A DNA stretch of 64,000 nt from Casuarina equisetifolia. Its lineage: Eukaryota > Streptophyta > Magnoliopsida > Fagales > Casuarinaceae. The position numbers were made by a program, and so were the translations under genes. The notes beneath the pieces are model-generated. The model ran no database searches and was not told the origin of the DNA. It saw only the letters and a list, made by a program, of their open reading frames with translations. The DNA lies in contig CM052358.1 of assembly GCA_028551475.1 (NCBI GenBank), forward strand, positions 8,787,938 to 8,851,937, given 5' to 3'. Positions within the stretch are counted from its first letter, which is position 1. Each line of letters opens with the position of its first letter. Positions 34,244 through 45,946 of this stretch are shown here, piece by piece.

Positions 34244-37200
34244 ATGCAGAGAGGCGACGTGGTATGGGAGAGGGTTGTGTTCCCTCACACATGGTGGCCT
34301 GGTCTGGTCACCCGCATCGACGCCCTCGGCGTCTTTGTTTCCTTCTTCGACGTCCACCCTTCCCGCTACTTTCTTAGCTCCGAGCTCCGCGATTTCAACG
34401 CCGGTTTCCCATCTCCGATTACGCTTCGCAACATCAACAATGACGACGATGAGGGCGAGCTCTTCTTTCGTGCGTTGGAGGTGTTGGGTCTGATGACCAT
34501 TCGGAGCCTAACATGTCCTTGCCAGCGGAGGAGTGGAAGTGGTTCGTCGGATTTGAGGAGAGCGAAATCGTTTCGGGCCGTTGGGGTGTTGGAATTTGTG
34601 CTCAGGATGGGTATGTCGCCGTGGGTCGAGAAGGCGGACTTCGTGGAAGCGATGGGAGCGGTGGCACAGGTTCAGGCATTTCGGGGTTATAGGTCGGCAA
34701 GGCAGAGATTAATATTCAAGGGGCAGAAGCAAAGGAGAGGTAGTGAGGCCCTATTTTTCGCTTTAGAGTAATGAATTGCCTAATATACAATGCTTATGAT
34801 GATGATGATGATTTAAATCCTAGCCTTTTAAATGGCTTTTTACATAACAAATTATGATATCGCTTTAATCCAAAAACTTGAGCAATGGATCTTGTTTATG
34901 ATGTTTTCAATACACGTTGAAAAACTGGATGTGCAACCGTGCCATATCAATGCTAACTTTATTACAGTAATCTTATCTCGGATTCAACTACTCATGTACA
35001 CTTGAATATGTGGTAACTATATGGATGGTCGAATTGTCATGGGATTACTTTTTTCCTTTGGTGATGTCGGGTAGAGGAAGGGGCAGATGACATTGTTTGA
35101 AAAGAAAATCCACGGAACAATTTGGGGTTGATGAGCTGTTTCTTTTTCAATTGGTCAAATTTGTTGATAAGGTTCAATCTAATTGTTTGTGTCGTGCATT
35201 TTCTTAGTGAGTTATGCAATATTCTTCAAAAGGGTCAATAAAAAAATGGTTGGTATATATTATTTTAGTTGTGGTTTGTGAGATGGGTTGATTATGGGAG
35301 ATTTTGTAGCAAACTGAACCTGGTAATGTTGTTACTTAGTACTGAGTCCAAGGCCGGCAAGTCCTCTGTTTGGCTGTATATGCTATTGGAGAGTAGATTT
35401 TTGGTTCTTTTTAATTTGTGGTTTCTCTTCACATTCCGTTTGGTCCCTGTGAGTTGTAACTAATGTGGTACTAGAAGGTATAGTTTAATCTCTTTGTTAA
35501 ATTTACATGGACTTTTGGCCTGTTTGTTGAACCATTACTTAAGATTGAGGATTTGTAGCCATGCAGTACCTTGCTCAGTTACTTGTGTTCAACTTTCTAG
35601 ATGTCAGATTTTGTGGTTTGTAATTTCCTTCTGTTTGAATATCTTTCTAGGTAGTGAGAAAAAGAACTCAGTTTCTCATGAATGGGATATTTTAGAACCG
35701 GAGGATGAATCTCAGCTGTTCTTTGAGGAAGGGAACGATAACCTGGCAGCTGTTGTAACAAACAAAACAGACCTAGATATTCCTATTTCAAATGAATCTT
35801 ATGATGAGCATCGACTTGCCAGTATTTCATTGTCTCAAATTAAGCAAAGGAAGGCACAATCAGTCAATGTGATGCTGGAAAACTTACATTGTCTTGCTGT
35901 AGATCCATTCTATTGTGGTGGAAAACGCTTAAATACTGTGAAACAGAATATCTTGAGGTTCCGAGATTTGTCTTTCGAGAAAGTTGCTGGCATCTGTCTG
36001 AAAACATGCTTGCAATCTAAAGGCATTGAAGCTCAGGTTTCTCATCCTAGGTTTGTTAAGTATGAGCCAAGAATGAAGAAAGACAGAAGACAAAATTGGG
36101 GAGAAACTTTCAGGCCCTCTGTATCTTTCACAGACAATCCTGTTCACTGCTTGGGGCTAAAGAGGAAGTTTGATCAGCTACCTGCTTCCTCTAGTTCTCA
36201 TAAGCTACACAAGACTATGCTAGGTCATTCATATCAGCAGATCAACAAAAATAGATGTAAAGCAAACTCAATTGATTCTTTTATTCCAGAGCCTGCATTA
36301 TTTGATCCTTCCCTTCATGGCCACTTTGATGGAATTGGCAAGTTTCAGGAGCCTGAAGAAAGTTTTCATGTTTCAATGGATACTAGGGCTTGCACGACTT
36401 ATGTCAAGGTGCAGGAAACTGGGAAAAGTTCAACTAGTTGGGGAGGTAATAATGGGGTTTGTGATGAGGATGTCAAAGTTGATTTCACTTTTAGATCACT
36501 CCGACATTTTTCAACTTTGTCAACATCTAATTACATTATGGGAAAAGTCAATGTTATTGAGATTGATTCCACATTGGGAGCCAAAAGATGCTTATCACTT
36601 TCAGATCTTGCTTCTGATAAAATAAAGGAGCTGCCTGGTGATGGCCAAGGTACTACATCCATTAAATCCAACAAAGAAGCCTGCATTAGTGTCAATTTGG
36701 GAGACAGCTTTAAGGAGAATAAGGAGCTCTATAATCCCGTGGCTTCAAATTCATCATTCCAATTGCAGAGGGATCAACAGTTGGAAGATTTTCCTGCTTC
36801 TACATCTTTGCATATGAAGTTTCCTAGATACTTTAAGCTGCCATCAGAGGAGGAAGTGGTAGAAGAATTTTGTCCATTTGGCTTGGTAGATTCCGTGAGG
36901 ACAAAGATATTTTCTTATACAGGTGCAGCTCAGGTGGGGTTCTTACATCCAGCTGATGCACTGGCTGCTTACAAATATGCTAAGGAAAACAGAGCTTTAT
37001 TTGGTGAGGCAAATATACGGTTTTGGCTTGACCCACTAGAACACAGGAGAAGAAGAATTCAGTCTCCAGTTCCTTCTGCAGAGATTAAAGAAAAAGCAGA
37101 AAATCCAAAATCGTATCAACTATTTTGTTCTCATTTGTCACTCAAGCCACAAAGGGGAGCACATCCGGAAGCACTTGCCAGCATTTCTGCTTCTACATCT

Positions 37201-37977
37201 TTGAATTTGAAGTTTCCCAAGGATTTTAATCCACCACCAAAAGAGGATTTGGTAAAAGTTTTTAGTCCTTTTGGCCCAGTAGATTCCTTGAAGACAAAGA
37301 TCTTTTATTATACAGGTGCTGCCCAGGTGGTCTTCTTACACCCATCTGATGCATTGGCTGCATACCAATATGTCAAGGAAACCAATCTTTTATTTGGTGA
37401 GGCAACTATCCAGTTTTGGCTTGACCCCCTGGAACATACGAGGAGAGCGTCAAAGTTTACATTTCCCTCAGCATCATTAACAGAGAAACCAGCATGCCTG
37501 AAAACATGTCCACCTGTTGGTCCCAATTCATCACCCAAATCACAAAGCGGCAACCAAATGAAAGCATTTGCCACCACCGCTACTCCTGCGTCTTTGAAGA
37601 TGAAGTTTCCTGAGGATTTCGAGCTGCCATCAAAGCAGGAGTTGGTGAAGACATTTAGGCCATTTGGCACTATAGATATCCAGAGGACACAGGTTTCTTG
37701 TCATAAAGCTGCTGCTGCAGTGGTTTTCTCATGCGCCAATGATGCAGCAGCTGCTTATAAATATGCCAAGAAAAAGAGATCTTTCTTCGGTGAGTCAAAC
37801 ATCCGATTCTGGCTTCACCCACAGGGACACAGGAGTGGAAGAACTAAGTTTGTAGTTCCCTCACCTTTGTCAACAGGGAACCCAATGAATCTGAAATCAT
37901 GTCTCAGAAAGACTAACCCCCTTGAGAACAAAGACAAGAAAAAACCTTACAAGGTGAGATTCCTCATAGAGAAATAG
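34244..37977 (+). CDS. PWWP-domain protein with three C-terminal RRM-like modules
   Basis: Two exons, 34244-34739 and 35651-37977, join in phase (AGA G|GT AGT) to give 940 aa. Start MQRGDVVWERVVFPHTWWPG was chosen because the paralogue at 31645 begins identically. Residues 1 to about 100 form the PWWP domain, with WWPG as the PWWP-equivalent motif. Family members bind methylated histone tails and DNA, so the product should be nuclear. A long, probably disordered middle follows. Three related modules lie at about 548-630, 678-760 and 810-890. Each reads (L/M)KFPxxFxxPxxxELVxxFxPFG, then K/R-T-x-(I/V), a stretch with AxVxFxxxxDAxAAYxYAK, and FGExxIxFWLxPxxH. This is the degenerate RRM-like unit known at the C-terminus of plant PWWP proteins, normally present once as far as I recall. 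Codon usage and frame are clean. A role in chromatin regulation is inferred from the family. Confidence 0.87.
34740..35650 (+). other. Intron of the PWWP gene
   Basis: The intron begins GTAGTGAG, and the second exon also begins GTAGTGAG. Splicing must use gag|GT at 34740 and ctag| at 35650. The first 110 bp or so of the intron are shared with the pseudogene copy (32151-32255), so the intron predates the duplication. Confidence 0.75.
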
Positions 37978-38974
37978 ATCAGATCGTTTTGGTGAAAAAA
38001 AAAGAAAAGTAAAGGATGAGGACTCTGCTTCTCTTCCCCCTATTATATGCCATTTTCAGCTGTACAAAGTGTTATTATGAGGGTCATTTGGTTCCAGCTT
38101 TCATCCTCTTGAAATATGGTACTTATGTAAAGCATGTCATCTAATAAAATTCGCTTTAATTGTATCAGTTTTTTGGACCAACTTTACTGATGTTACTTTA
38201 TATCAATCAGTGATGTTGATATACCACTAGTAGTTGTGGATGCATGGGGAACAAACACTTTTGCGCTGAATGATATTAGCCAGTGCCTGCACCATGCAAC
38301 AAACAATGATAGTTTTGGTTCTCTAATTCATATGGATCCTGACGAGGATTATAGTGGCGAGGCTACTCGGACCTTGTCCATCAAAAGTTGTACAGCAGGA
38401 AATAAACACTCCTGCCAAAAGTGCTGATTTAAGATCTCCGACAATCAAGCATAGTGAACTGCTGCAGCCTTTATTTTGAAGAATGGTCGGGTCACTTTTT
38501 GCTACTTAAATGCAAGAGAAGCTCTAGCCCTTTCCAAAGCAAATAGAAAGCATGTGTTCGAGAGCGATAACTAGACAAGATGAATCAATCAACAATTGTC
38601 TGCGTATGTTCCCAAGTCATTTGCACTTAACTAATTCAATCTCGGAAACTATTTTCATCAAAAAAAAAAAAAAAGTTCCGCATTTTTTTTTTGTTAATTT
38701 TGGAGTAAGAATTGTACAAACAAGTAGATTCATGGGTCAATTTATGTCAATTGATTCGTGTATTTACCGAACTAATAGAAAAAAAAATTAGGTATTCATT
38801 AATTTTAACTCTTTTTGAAAGGCAAGAGAGATCAAAAAAATAAAAATAAAATAACGTCCGCTGTTCTTTAGCAAATTCTTGGTTAACATAATTTTGACCA
38901 ATAACTCAAAAACAGGATTATTGGTAGAAGACCCTAAAATACTGGATTCTAATTATCTAATCTCCTTTACCCAA

Positions 38975-39034
<60 letters not shown>

Positions 39035-39256
39035 ATATAACAGCCTTTAAATTCATAAAACAAGAAGAGAATACATATATGTGTATATCTATATGTAGAC
39101 CATAATCTTTAGAATCCTGGTCGTGTTTCACTACTTGCCATTTCGGGATTTCTCGGAAAATATCAGTAATAATCAATAAGACTAAGATTCGGTAGTACCT
39201 GACCGAACTCTTGTTCGAAGTGGCGTTGTAACCACCTTTTGAATCTTCCAACCCTT
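37978..39256. other. Spacer between the PWWP and DGP2 genes
   Basis: Probable PWWP 3' UTR, with 'aataaaattc' near 38142. A 63-codon frame at 38236-38427 follows a good acceptor (tatcaatcag), but I recognise no domain. It may be an unused or alternative terminal exon. A (TA)n tract precedes DGP2. Confidence 0.4.
38979..39032. repeat. (TA)n microsatellite
   Basis: About 26 uninterrupted TA dinucleotides, centred about 250 bp upstream of the DGP2 start codon. It is likely polymorphic and may form a cruciform. Confidence 0.95.
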
Positions 39257-42200
39257 ATGGCAACGGCTACTTTGGCAAGGCAAATTGGGGACACGATAAA
39301 GCAAGCGGCCAGAAAGAAAGGGTCAACTGGCGGGGGCTGGTATGGCCCGCATATGGCCGCAGCCTCTCATGCCATTGCCGAGCGAATCCCGTTGGTGGAT
39401 CTTGTTCTTGAAGTCAGGGATGCAAGGGTAAAATGTCCTTTGGTTTAGTACACGAATATGCTTGATGAAATGTCTGTGAGATCCTTTTCTTTTAAAATCT
39501 TGTTTTACTCTTTGATTTCTTCAGTATAGGTTAATTTTTCTTTAGCTTTGATAAATGTGATTTGCCTGCTTTAAGAGAAAATTCTCGCTTTCTTTATCCT
39601 AAAGTTAATTTCTTAATGGACTTTAAAACTATTGGCTATATTTGAGACCGAAATGGCATTGCTGTTGTTATCTAGAATTGTATGTTATGATGCTTCTATT
39701 TAAACTACAATCCAATAAAATTTGACAAATTTTATTTTTCCAGTTTGTTGGGCACCAAGCAATCTGAAACATTCATCAAATTTTGCATTGTTTTAATGTT
39801 TACTGTTTTTGCTTTCTAGATTCCATTGTCGTCAGAGTATGAACAATTAAGAGACTTCCAATCTTCTTCGAGGCGGATCATCGTGATGAACAAGATGGAT
39901 CTTGCAAACCCATCTCAAACTAAGGTGGCTATTTTTTCTTCATTTAACTTTTTCTTTTTTCTCTCTCCCTCTTGTTTTCTTGAAGAAACTATCATCAATC
40001 TGGAAGCAATAAGCAATTAAACCATGTATAGGAAATATGAGGCCCTTATTAACCTCTCAATGAAATAAAAATTGTTCTGGAACTTATTGCCCTTTGTGGA
40101 GCAAGCAGTAATTCATTTCGAGTACAATGCATATAAACATGCGTTGTCCACTATAAAATACTGAAATAGCTTTCTCTACTAACTATACATTTAGCAAATT
40201 AAAGTTCAGAGTCATTTCTAATTCACGTCATTCATGACTCTCCTTTCTCTTCAAGTAACCTCTCTCTCTCTCTCTCTCTCCACCCCCCTCCTCCCCCCCC
40301 CCCCCCTTTTTTTTCCTCTTTCTGTTTACAGGAGTGGATAAGGTATTTTGAGCGACAAAAATGCATTTCTTATGGAGTTAATTCACACAATAAGGAGAAC
40401 ATAAAGCAGGTAAGTGTGATTTTCTCGTTCCTTCTATGTGTTTGTGGTTCATTGGGAGAATTACGTTCTATTTTTTGCAGTTTATGCGTGTATCCATTCC
40501 GTCAATAGCTTATGGATGGATTCTGATGTTAAGTGCTGGTTAAATAGATGTAGGTTTAAATCATGATATACGAGTACTTTGCAAGTGCGTGTGAGTCCGC
40601 ATGTCTTTGCATATGTGTTCACACATCTAATGTCTCATTGAAATGCTATGAGCACCTCCATTATGTGATTTTACTTTACTTATATATTTTAGACTACCTA
40701 AATAACTCTTACTTATGGAAACCGCAAACTATTTTGTCCTCCTTCTGTTTTGTTTTACTTGATAGTGGCATGGTGTATATCATGATGGTTTTTTATTGTT
40801 ATGTTGATATACATGTTTGTATACATATAACTCCAAAATTTATATTTATCCCCTCTTTGTTTTGAACCCATAAGTTTACCCTCTGCCAACGTCTTATTGG
40901 GATAGAGGTTCCTAGACATGGAGCTCATGGGCAAAATATTAATAGGTTTGTGAGTATAATCTGTTGTTTCTCAACTGCTCTGCACACCTAGTCAAGCTAT
41001 GTCTTTCTTCTGTCCTGATTCACATATACAAGTGATCATGGATCTCCATCCCTATGTTGATTTTTTCATACCACCGACTCAATAATTTTAAACTTTATGT
41101 CAGTTATTTTCTAACTGTTTCTTTTTATCTTCATGTTTTTTGCTTGTAAACTTAGTAGCAATCAAGATTTTTCCATTTCTTACAGTTCCTAAATTTTCTA
41201 CAAGCCCAAGTTAGAGAATTGAAGAAGACAGATCATTCTAGCTATACTACAACAATAATGCTCATTGGAATTCCCAATGTTGGTAAATCAGCCCTTGCTA
41301 ACTCTCTACATCACATTGGAAGGATTAGTGCCACAGGTACCCCAAAAATAGTACTTATTCTCTTCAAGATATTGTGTTTAGTGGGAAGGAGCTTCTTCTA
41401 CTCTTTGATTGTAAATGTTTACCATAATACTAATGCTTTCATCTTTGAATTGTAGAGAAAGGAAAGTTAAAACATGCAATAGTAAGTCCACAGCCAGGTG
41501 AGACGAAGGATATCAGCAGCCTGAAGGTGTGTGTCCTTCATTTATTAGCACACAAGAATACCATCAGGAAAACTGGCAGTTACCATTTATCCATTCAACC
41601 CAAAATCACTGCTTGTGTTAACCGTAATCTCTAACCAAAGGTTTTGGTCCTATCTGCAACCCTAAGGATCCCGTGGGTTCCAATCGTAGTTCTTAAAAAA
41701 AGGAAAAAGGAAAAAGGAAAAAGGAAAAGTAAAGATCTACTATCCCTGGTTTATCTGTTGTCTCTTTGATGCTTCTTTTGAAGACAAGGAAAAGAAAAGG
41801 ACAAGAAACATTTAGAGTAGAGCACAAATATATTGGTTTTACTATTCCATAGCTTCTGCTTGACAAATGAGCATAAATAATTAAGCAACTATTTAGAGTC
41901 TCTGCATGTTTTCTTTTTGATCTCGTCTTTTATTCTTTTTATTGAGTCTTGTTGTGAGAGCGAGTTGATCTTTGTTTTTCAGATAGCTAGTCATCCCAAT
42001 ATTTATGTGTTGGATACCCCAGGTGTTTTGCCTCCTAAAATTCTTGACACTGAGGTCTGCTACAAGTTAGCTTTAACAGGTATGACATTACCTACTAGGT
42101 TTTCTTCCTAACATGGAATTTGATTGGTCCAGTAGCTGGTATAAGTCTGTGGGTCAGAATTACTTTGGCCTTTCATCTGGTTACTTCCACATAGAATGGA

Positions 42201-43915
42201 GTGGGATATCTGGGATAAGTAAGATGACTATTGAAAATTTGAATGCTTGGAACAATCTTAGCTCAGTTTCTACTTATTCTGAATGTAGGATCAATTAGAG
42301 ATTGTTTAATAGGAGAACGGGAAATTGCTCAATGTTTTCTTGCCATTCTCAACTTAAGTGATGAATACAAGAAATGGGCAAAGTTCACCATGAATGACAG
42401 CGAAAGAAGGTTCCTAGATGACAAAGCAGAGCGTCTAAGTAGTTCTGAGTTAGACATGAAACAGAAAAGGCAATACCCCACGGATCACACACAGGTATCA
42501 TCTTTCATTTATCATATGTCTGAAAAGATCCTGCTTTTGTAATTTGTCATCATTTAGATTTGCATATCTATGCTTCATTCTTAGAGCTATGCTTCACAAC
42601 AGGTGAGAAAACTTCATTAAAGTCCACACCCTCTCTCTGACTGTAGCCTTTTTCTTGGTAATAGTCAGTAGTCGCTATCTAAGCATCTTCTGGCAAGAAG
42701 ATACATGAAGGGAGATTCTTGAAAGTAATAATTGTAAGGAATACACGTCTAGGGACAGGGAAAAAAAATTCTCATTTTTGGATAAACAGTGAGGTAATAT
42801 ATGTATATGATATGATATGACACTAATATGGTAATATGGCTAGGTATGGAAATTAAGATATGATATGACTTGGACAGTTTTAACTAATTAATTGACAAAA
42901 TGCAGTTGAGTTTGACTTAAAAAGATAAATAACCAGCACCACAATTTACAAAAACAAATCCAAAACTAAATTTCAAACAGTAAAAGATGGGAAAATAATA
43001 AGCACATATTAACTATTATTTTGTTTATCTCTTACAGAATAAATCAAAATAAAATATACAACAAACATTCCCAAATAACATCAGTTAATTTGTTATCGAG
43101 ACCATCCTCGAAACAGTTGAAGAAATATCAAACCTTGCCAGCAAGAGAGAATCCCTTCGACCTGTTTGCTTCAAGAGGTCTTGTTTGCCAGCTCCTGCTC
43201 CAAATAACATGTATGATGTATAAATTCCAAATCCGACCTTTAAATCCTAAAGCCACCAAAAGCATCCGTAGACGGAAATCTAATCGTATTCTGGATTATC
43301 TACTCGTCTTATTTATTCTTATCCCTATTTATGTCATTTCTTGGGTTGTCTAAGCCAGATAGTAAGCTCACATCTGTTATTGAATTGCTTGGTAAATGGC
43401 TGCTGTGTGCCTTCCCAGCATGGTGACAAGTATACTACTGGGAAATAAAGTTACGACAGAATTGTTCAATCTTGAATGTTTCCTACATCCTTCTATTTTG
43501 ATTTTGTTCCATGTAATATTGAACAGCTTGGAGAATTAGGCTGACTGCTGCTATTATCATCACTTTTTTTCTAAAATCAGATCCCAGAACTTGCTGTAGC
43601 ATGAATAACTTTTCAACCGGGATTTAACTTTCTTTCTTATCTTTATTCGACATGAATTCATGCTTCTTGATGCAGGATTTCATAGTGCATGATATTCGTC
43701 GAACACTCTTTGAAACAATTTCGTCTTTTGATGGTAATATGGAAGATGAGAAAGATATGGGCAGGCTTATTGAAAAAGAGTTCGCTGCATTGCGTGAAGC
43801 TTTTCGGATTCCCATGGAACTTGGGGAGGAGGCTCAAAATAAAGTTGCTGCTAAGTTACTTAATCTCTATCGTACTGGACGACTAGGACATTATACTTTA
43901 GATCCTATACCCTGA
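39257..43915 (+). CDS. DGP2: DAR GTPase 2, circularly permuted YlqF/MTG1-type organellar GTPase
   Basis: Eight exons keep frame: 39257-39427, 39820-39924, 40332-40409, 41186-41336, 41456-41526, 41983-42079, 42289-42494 and 43676-43915. The product is 372 aa. GTPase motifs come in permuted order: the DAR motif (55-57), G4 NKMD (81-84), G1 GIPNVGKS (146-153), G2-type PGET (182-185) and G3 DTPG (203-206). A helical C-terminal region follows. This order defines the YlqF/MTG1 family, which assists maturation of the large subunit of bacterial-type ribosomes. The Arabidopsis DAR GTPase 2 is assigned to mitochondria. The N-terminus (MATATLARQIG, then KQAARKKG) is basic and may help targeting, though no clear cleavage site is seen. 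First ATG in frame is used. All nucleotide-binding motifs are intact. The chloroplast and nucleolar DGP paralogues are less similar by memory. Confidence 0.92.
40258..40331 (+). repeat. CT/C/T low-complexity tract at a splice acceptor
   Basis: A run of (CT)n, then C-rich, then T-rich sequence, forms the polypyrimidine tract before exon 3 of DGP2 (acceptor at 40331). It is unusually long and contains a 14-C run. Confidence 0.85.
41697..41728 (+). repeat. (GGAAAAA)n repeat in a DGP2 intron
   Basis: Four tandem copies of a 7-bp A-rich unit in the intron between exons 5 and 6. Confidence 0.85.
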
Positions 43916-45946
43916 CACACCTTGTGTTGTGTCCTATACGATGTCTTGAATGTTGTCTTTTCTTCCTTTCTATAACTATTTCTAATTATACTACATATTA
44001 GCTCAAGAATTCTTTTTTTTACGTAAAGAAAGCCATTATTATTGTACCTTGTCTATATATGCGAGTTATTAGAAGATTTTCATTATCAGAGCACCAGTTG
44101 GCTTCTCACTTGTGCAGAACATCACCAGACCAATGAAAACGTTGTCCTGAAATTTCCACCCAAGAAGAACTTAACCAAATACTGAGCAAAATCTAAGTAA
44201 ATAAAACGGAGAAAGAAGAATTAGAGCAGTTAATAGTCATTACAGAATGATTAGAAAAACTTATCCATGTAAGTAAACTGGATGTCTGGGATTAAACTGA
44301 GATAAAGACAACGATAAAACGGATAGGAATAAGGCAAATGAAAGGACAAGGTCTCAGTTTTTCATATTCATTAATTGTATATAATATGCTAGAGGAGATG
44401 CACTCTTATATTTTGGTCATTAACCACGGGTTGTCCAAGGATTACAAGCCTTCTGACTTCTGACTTCCTGCACATTAATGAAAGAAACAAAGATGATATA
44501 AAGTAAGGTCAGTGAGACACATCGGAGTCCTCAAATTCAAGCATGCGCCTGCATTAATAACACCCCTGAATGAAAGAATCAATGAATCCAAACACATCTA
44601 AGAAATACTGACTTGAATGAATGCCCAGAAATCATTGTTTCCATTGCAGAGTTTAGTTATTAGTGTCAATTTCAGTAAACCTTCCTTTCATGGGATCACG
44701 ACCCCTTGTCTTGCCTAGTGTAGCATGTGTCACACGGAGCATAAGGTGACAGATTATCACAGCAACATTGTTTATTTATTTGTTTATTTATGTTATATCC
44801 TTCTTCCTTTTCTTCAATATTCCTAGCTCTAAAAGTTTCAAGATCAACGAAAGTGACTAAAAACAAGGGTTGTGCTTGTTGACAAATTATCACAGCACCT
44901 TAAGACACGAGCCACCATAAACATGCACAGCATATTCCAGAAGGCACCCTTCTGTTTCCATGGAATTCATGTCATGTCAAGCAATGTAAGATCCTTCCCT
45001 TTTCAATAAAGGTGCCTAAATCCAAGTAACACCTCATGTATGAAAAGCTATACCACTCAACAACTTATTGCTAGATCAAAATTATACCAAGTATATACCT
45101 ATGGGTTTTTAATGTCTTTCCTATACTTATTATACAGGACAAAAAGTCATAATGATTGGAAATTATAACCAAGTCATCTATAGAAAAACTCAAAATTCTA
45201 GTTTTTACATCTCCAACTATAGTAAACATCATTTGATGGATTGAAGAAATTACTCTTAATGAAATGCAAATATGACTTCAAACTAGTCTCACCAATGCTG
45301 GCTCATACTTTCTCTTTAGTTGATTACTCGAGAAACACATTGCTTCTTTCTGGGCAGAATTCCATCTCAACTGCAGCTGTTCTATGAAGTTTACGTATGG
45401 CAAAATCCGTAAAACAGAATACCATCGTACTACAGTGTAACACACACCTCTGACCAAGCATTAATGCCCTAAAGTTAATATTCCCCAACCCCCCCAAACT
45501 CAAATGCTCACACAACATAAAGCACGCACTGAATTGTAAACTCAGGGGATAACCAAATATAGAAACTCTTTTGATTTACACTGCAAGCTGGTTTATGCGT
45601 GTCCATTGTTAATCAAAAGTCACTGTGAAAATAAAAGTAGTGTTGTGATTTAGAAAAGAAAATAAAGAAGGAAAGAGAAGACATAGACTGATAAATTAGC
45701 TCTAATGATGAGGACGTTATTGATGGTGACCTATATCATTGAAAGTGATATGGAAAGTGTTTCCTAATGATCTTGTATTATTTGAGGTTTATGCTATAAA
45801 TGTTAGACCAAAAATCATGGAAATGGAAAATTTTCAATGATGAAAATAATGACAACAATGGCAACGACGAGCCTAGGAATTGAAAACATTTCGATCGCAT
45901 AGTTAGGGAGGGAGCTCACCAGTCAAAAAATTATGTCAATCTGAAT
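43916..45946. other. Convergent intergenic region
   Basis: DGP2 (+) and the RING E3 gene (-) end toward each other across this 2-kb stretch, so it should hold two 3' UTRs. I see no additional exon, RNA gene or mobile element. Confidence 0.45.

Noticed and set aside
35494..35650. N-terminal extension of the second PWWP exon's open frame (hydrophobic, Cys/Leu-rich)
   Set aside because: It precedes a good acceptor at 35650 and is intronic. Joining 34739 to 35651 restores the frame and the expected protein order.
38236..38427. Third exon of the PWWP gene
   Set aside because: The long exon ends with a stop at 37977 and the frame here has no recognisable family similarity. Recorded only as a possible alternative exon.
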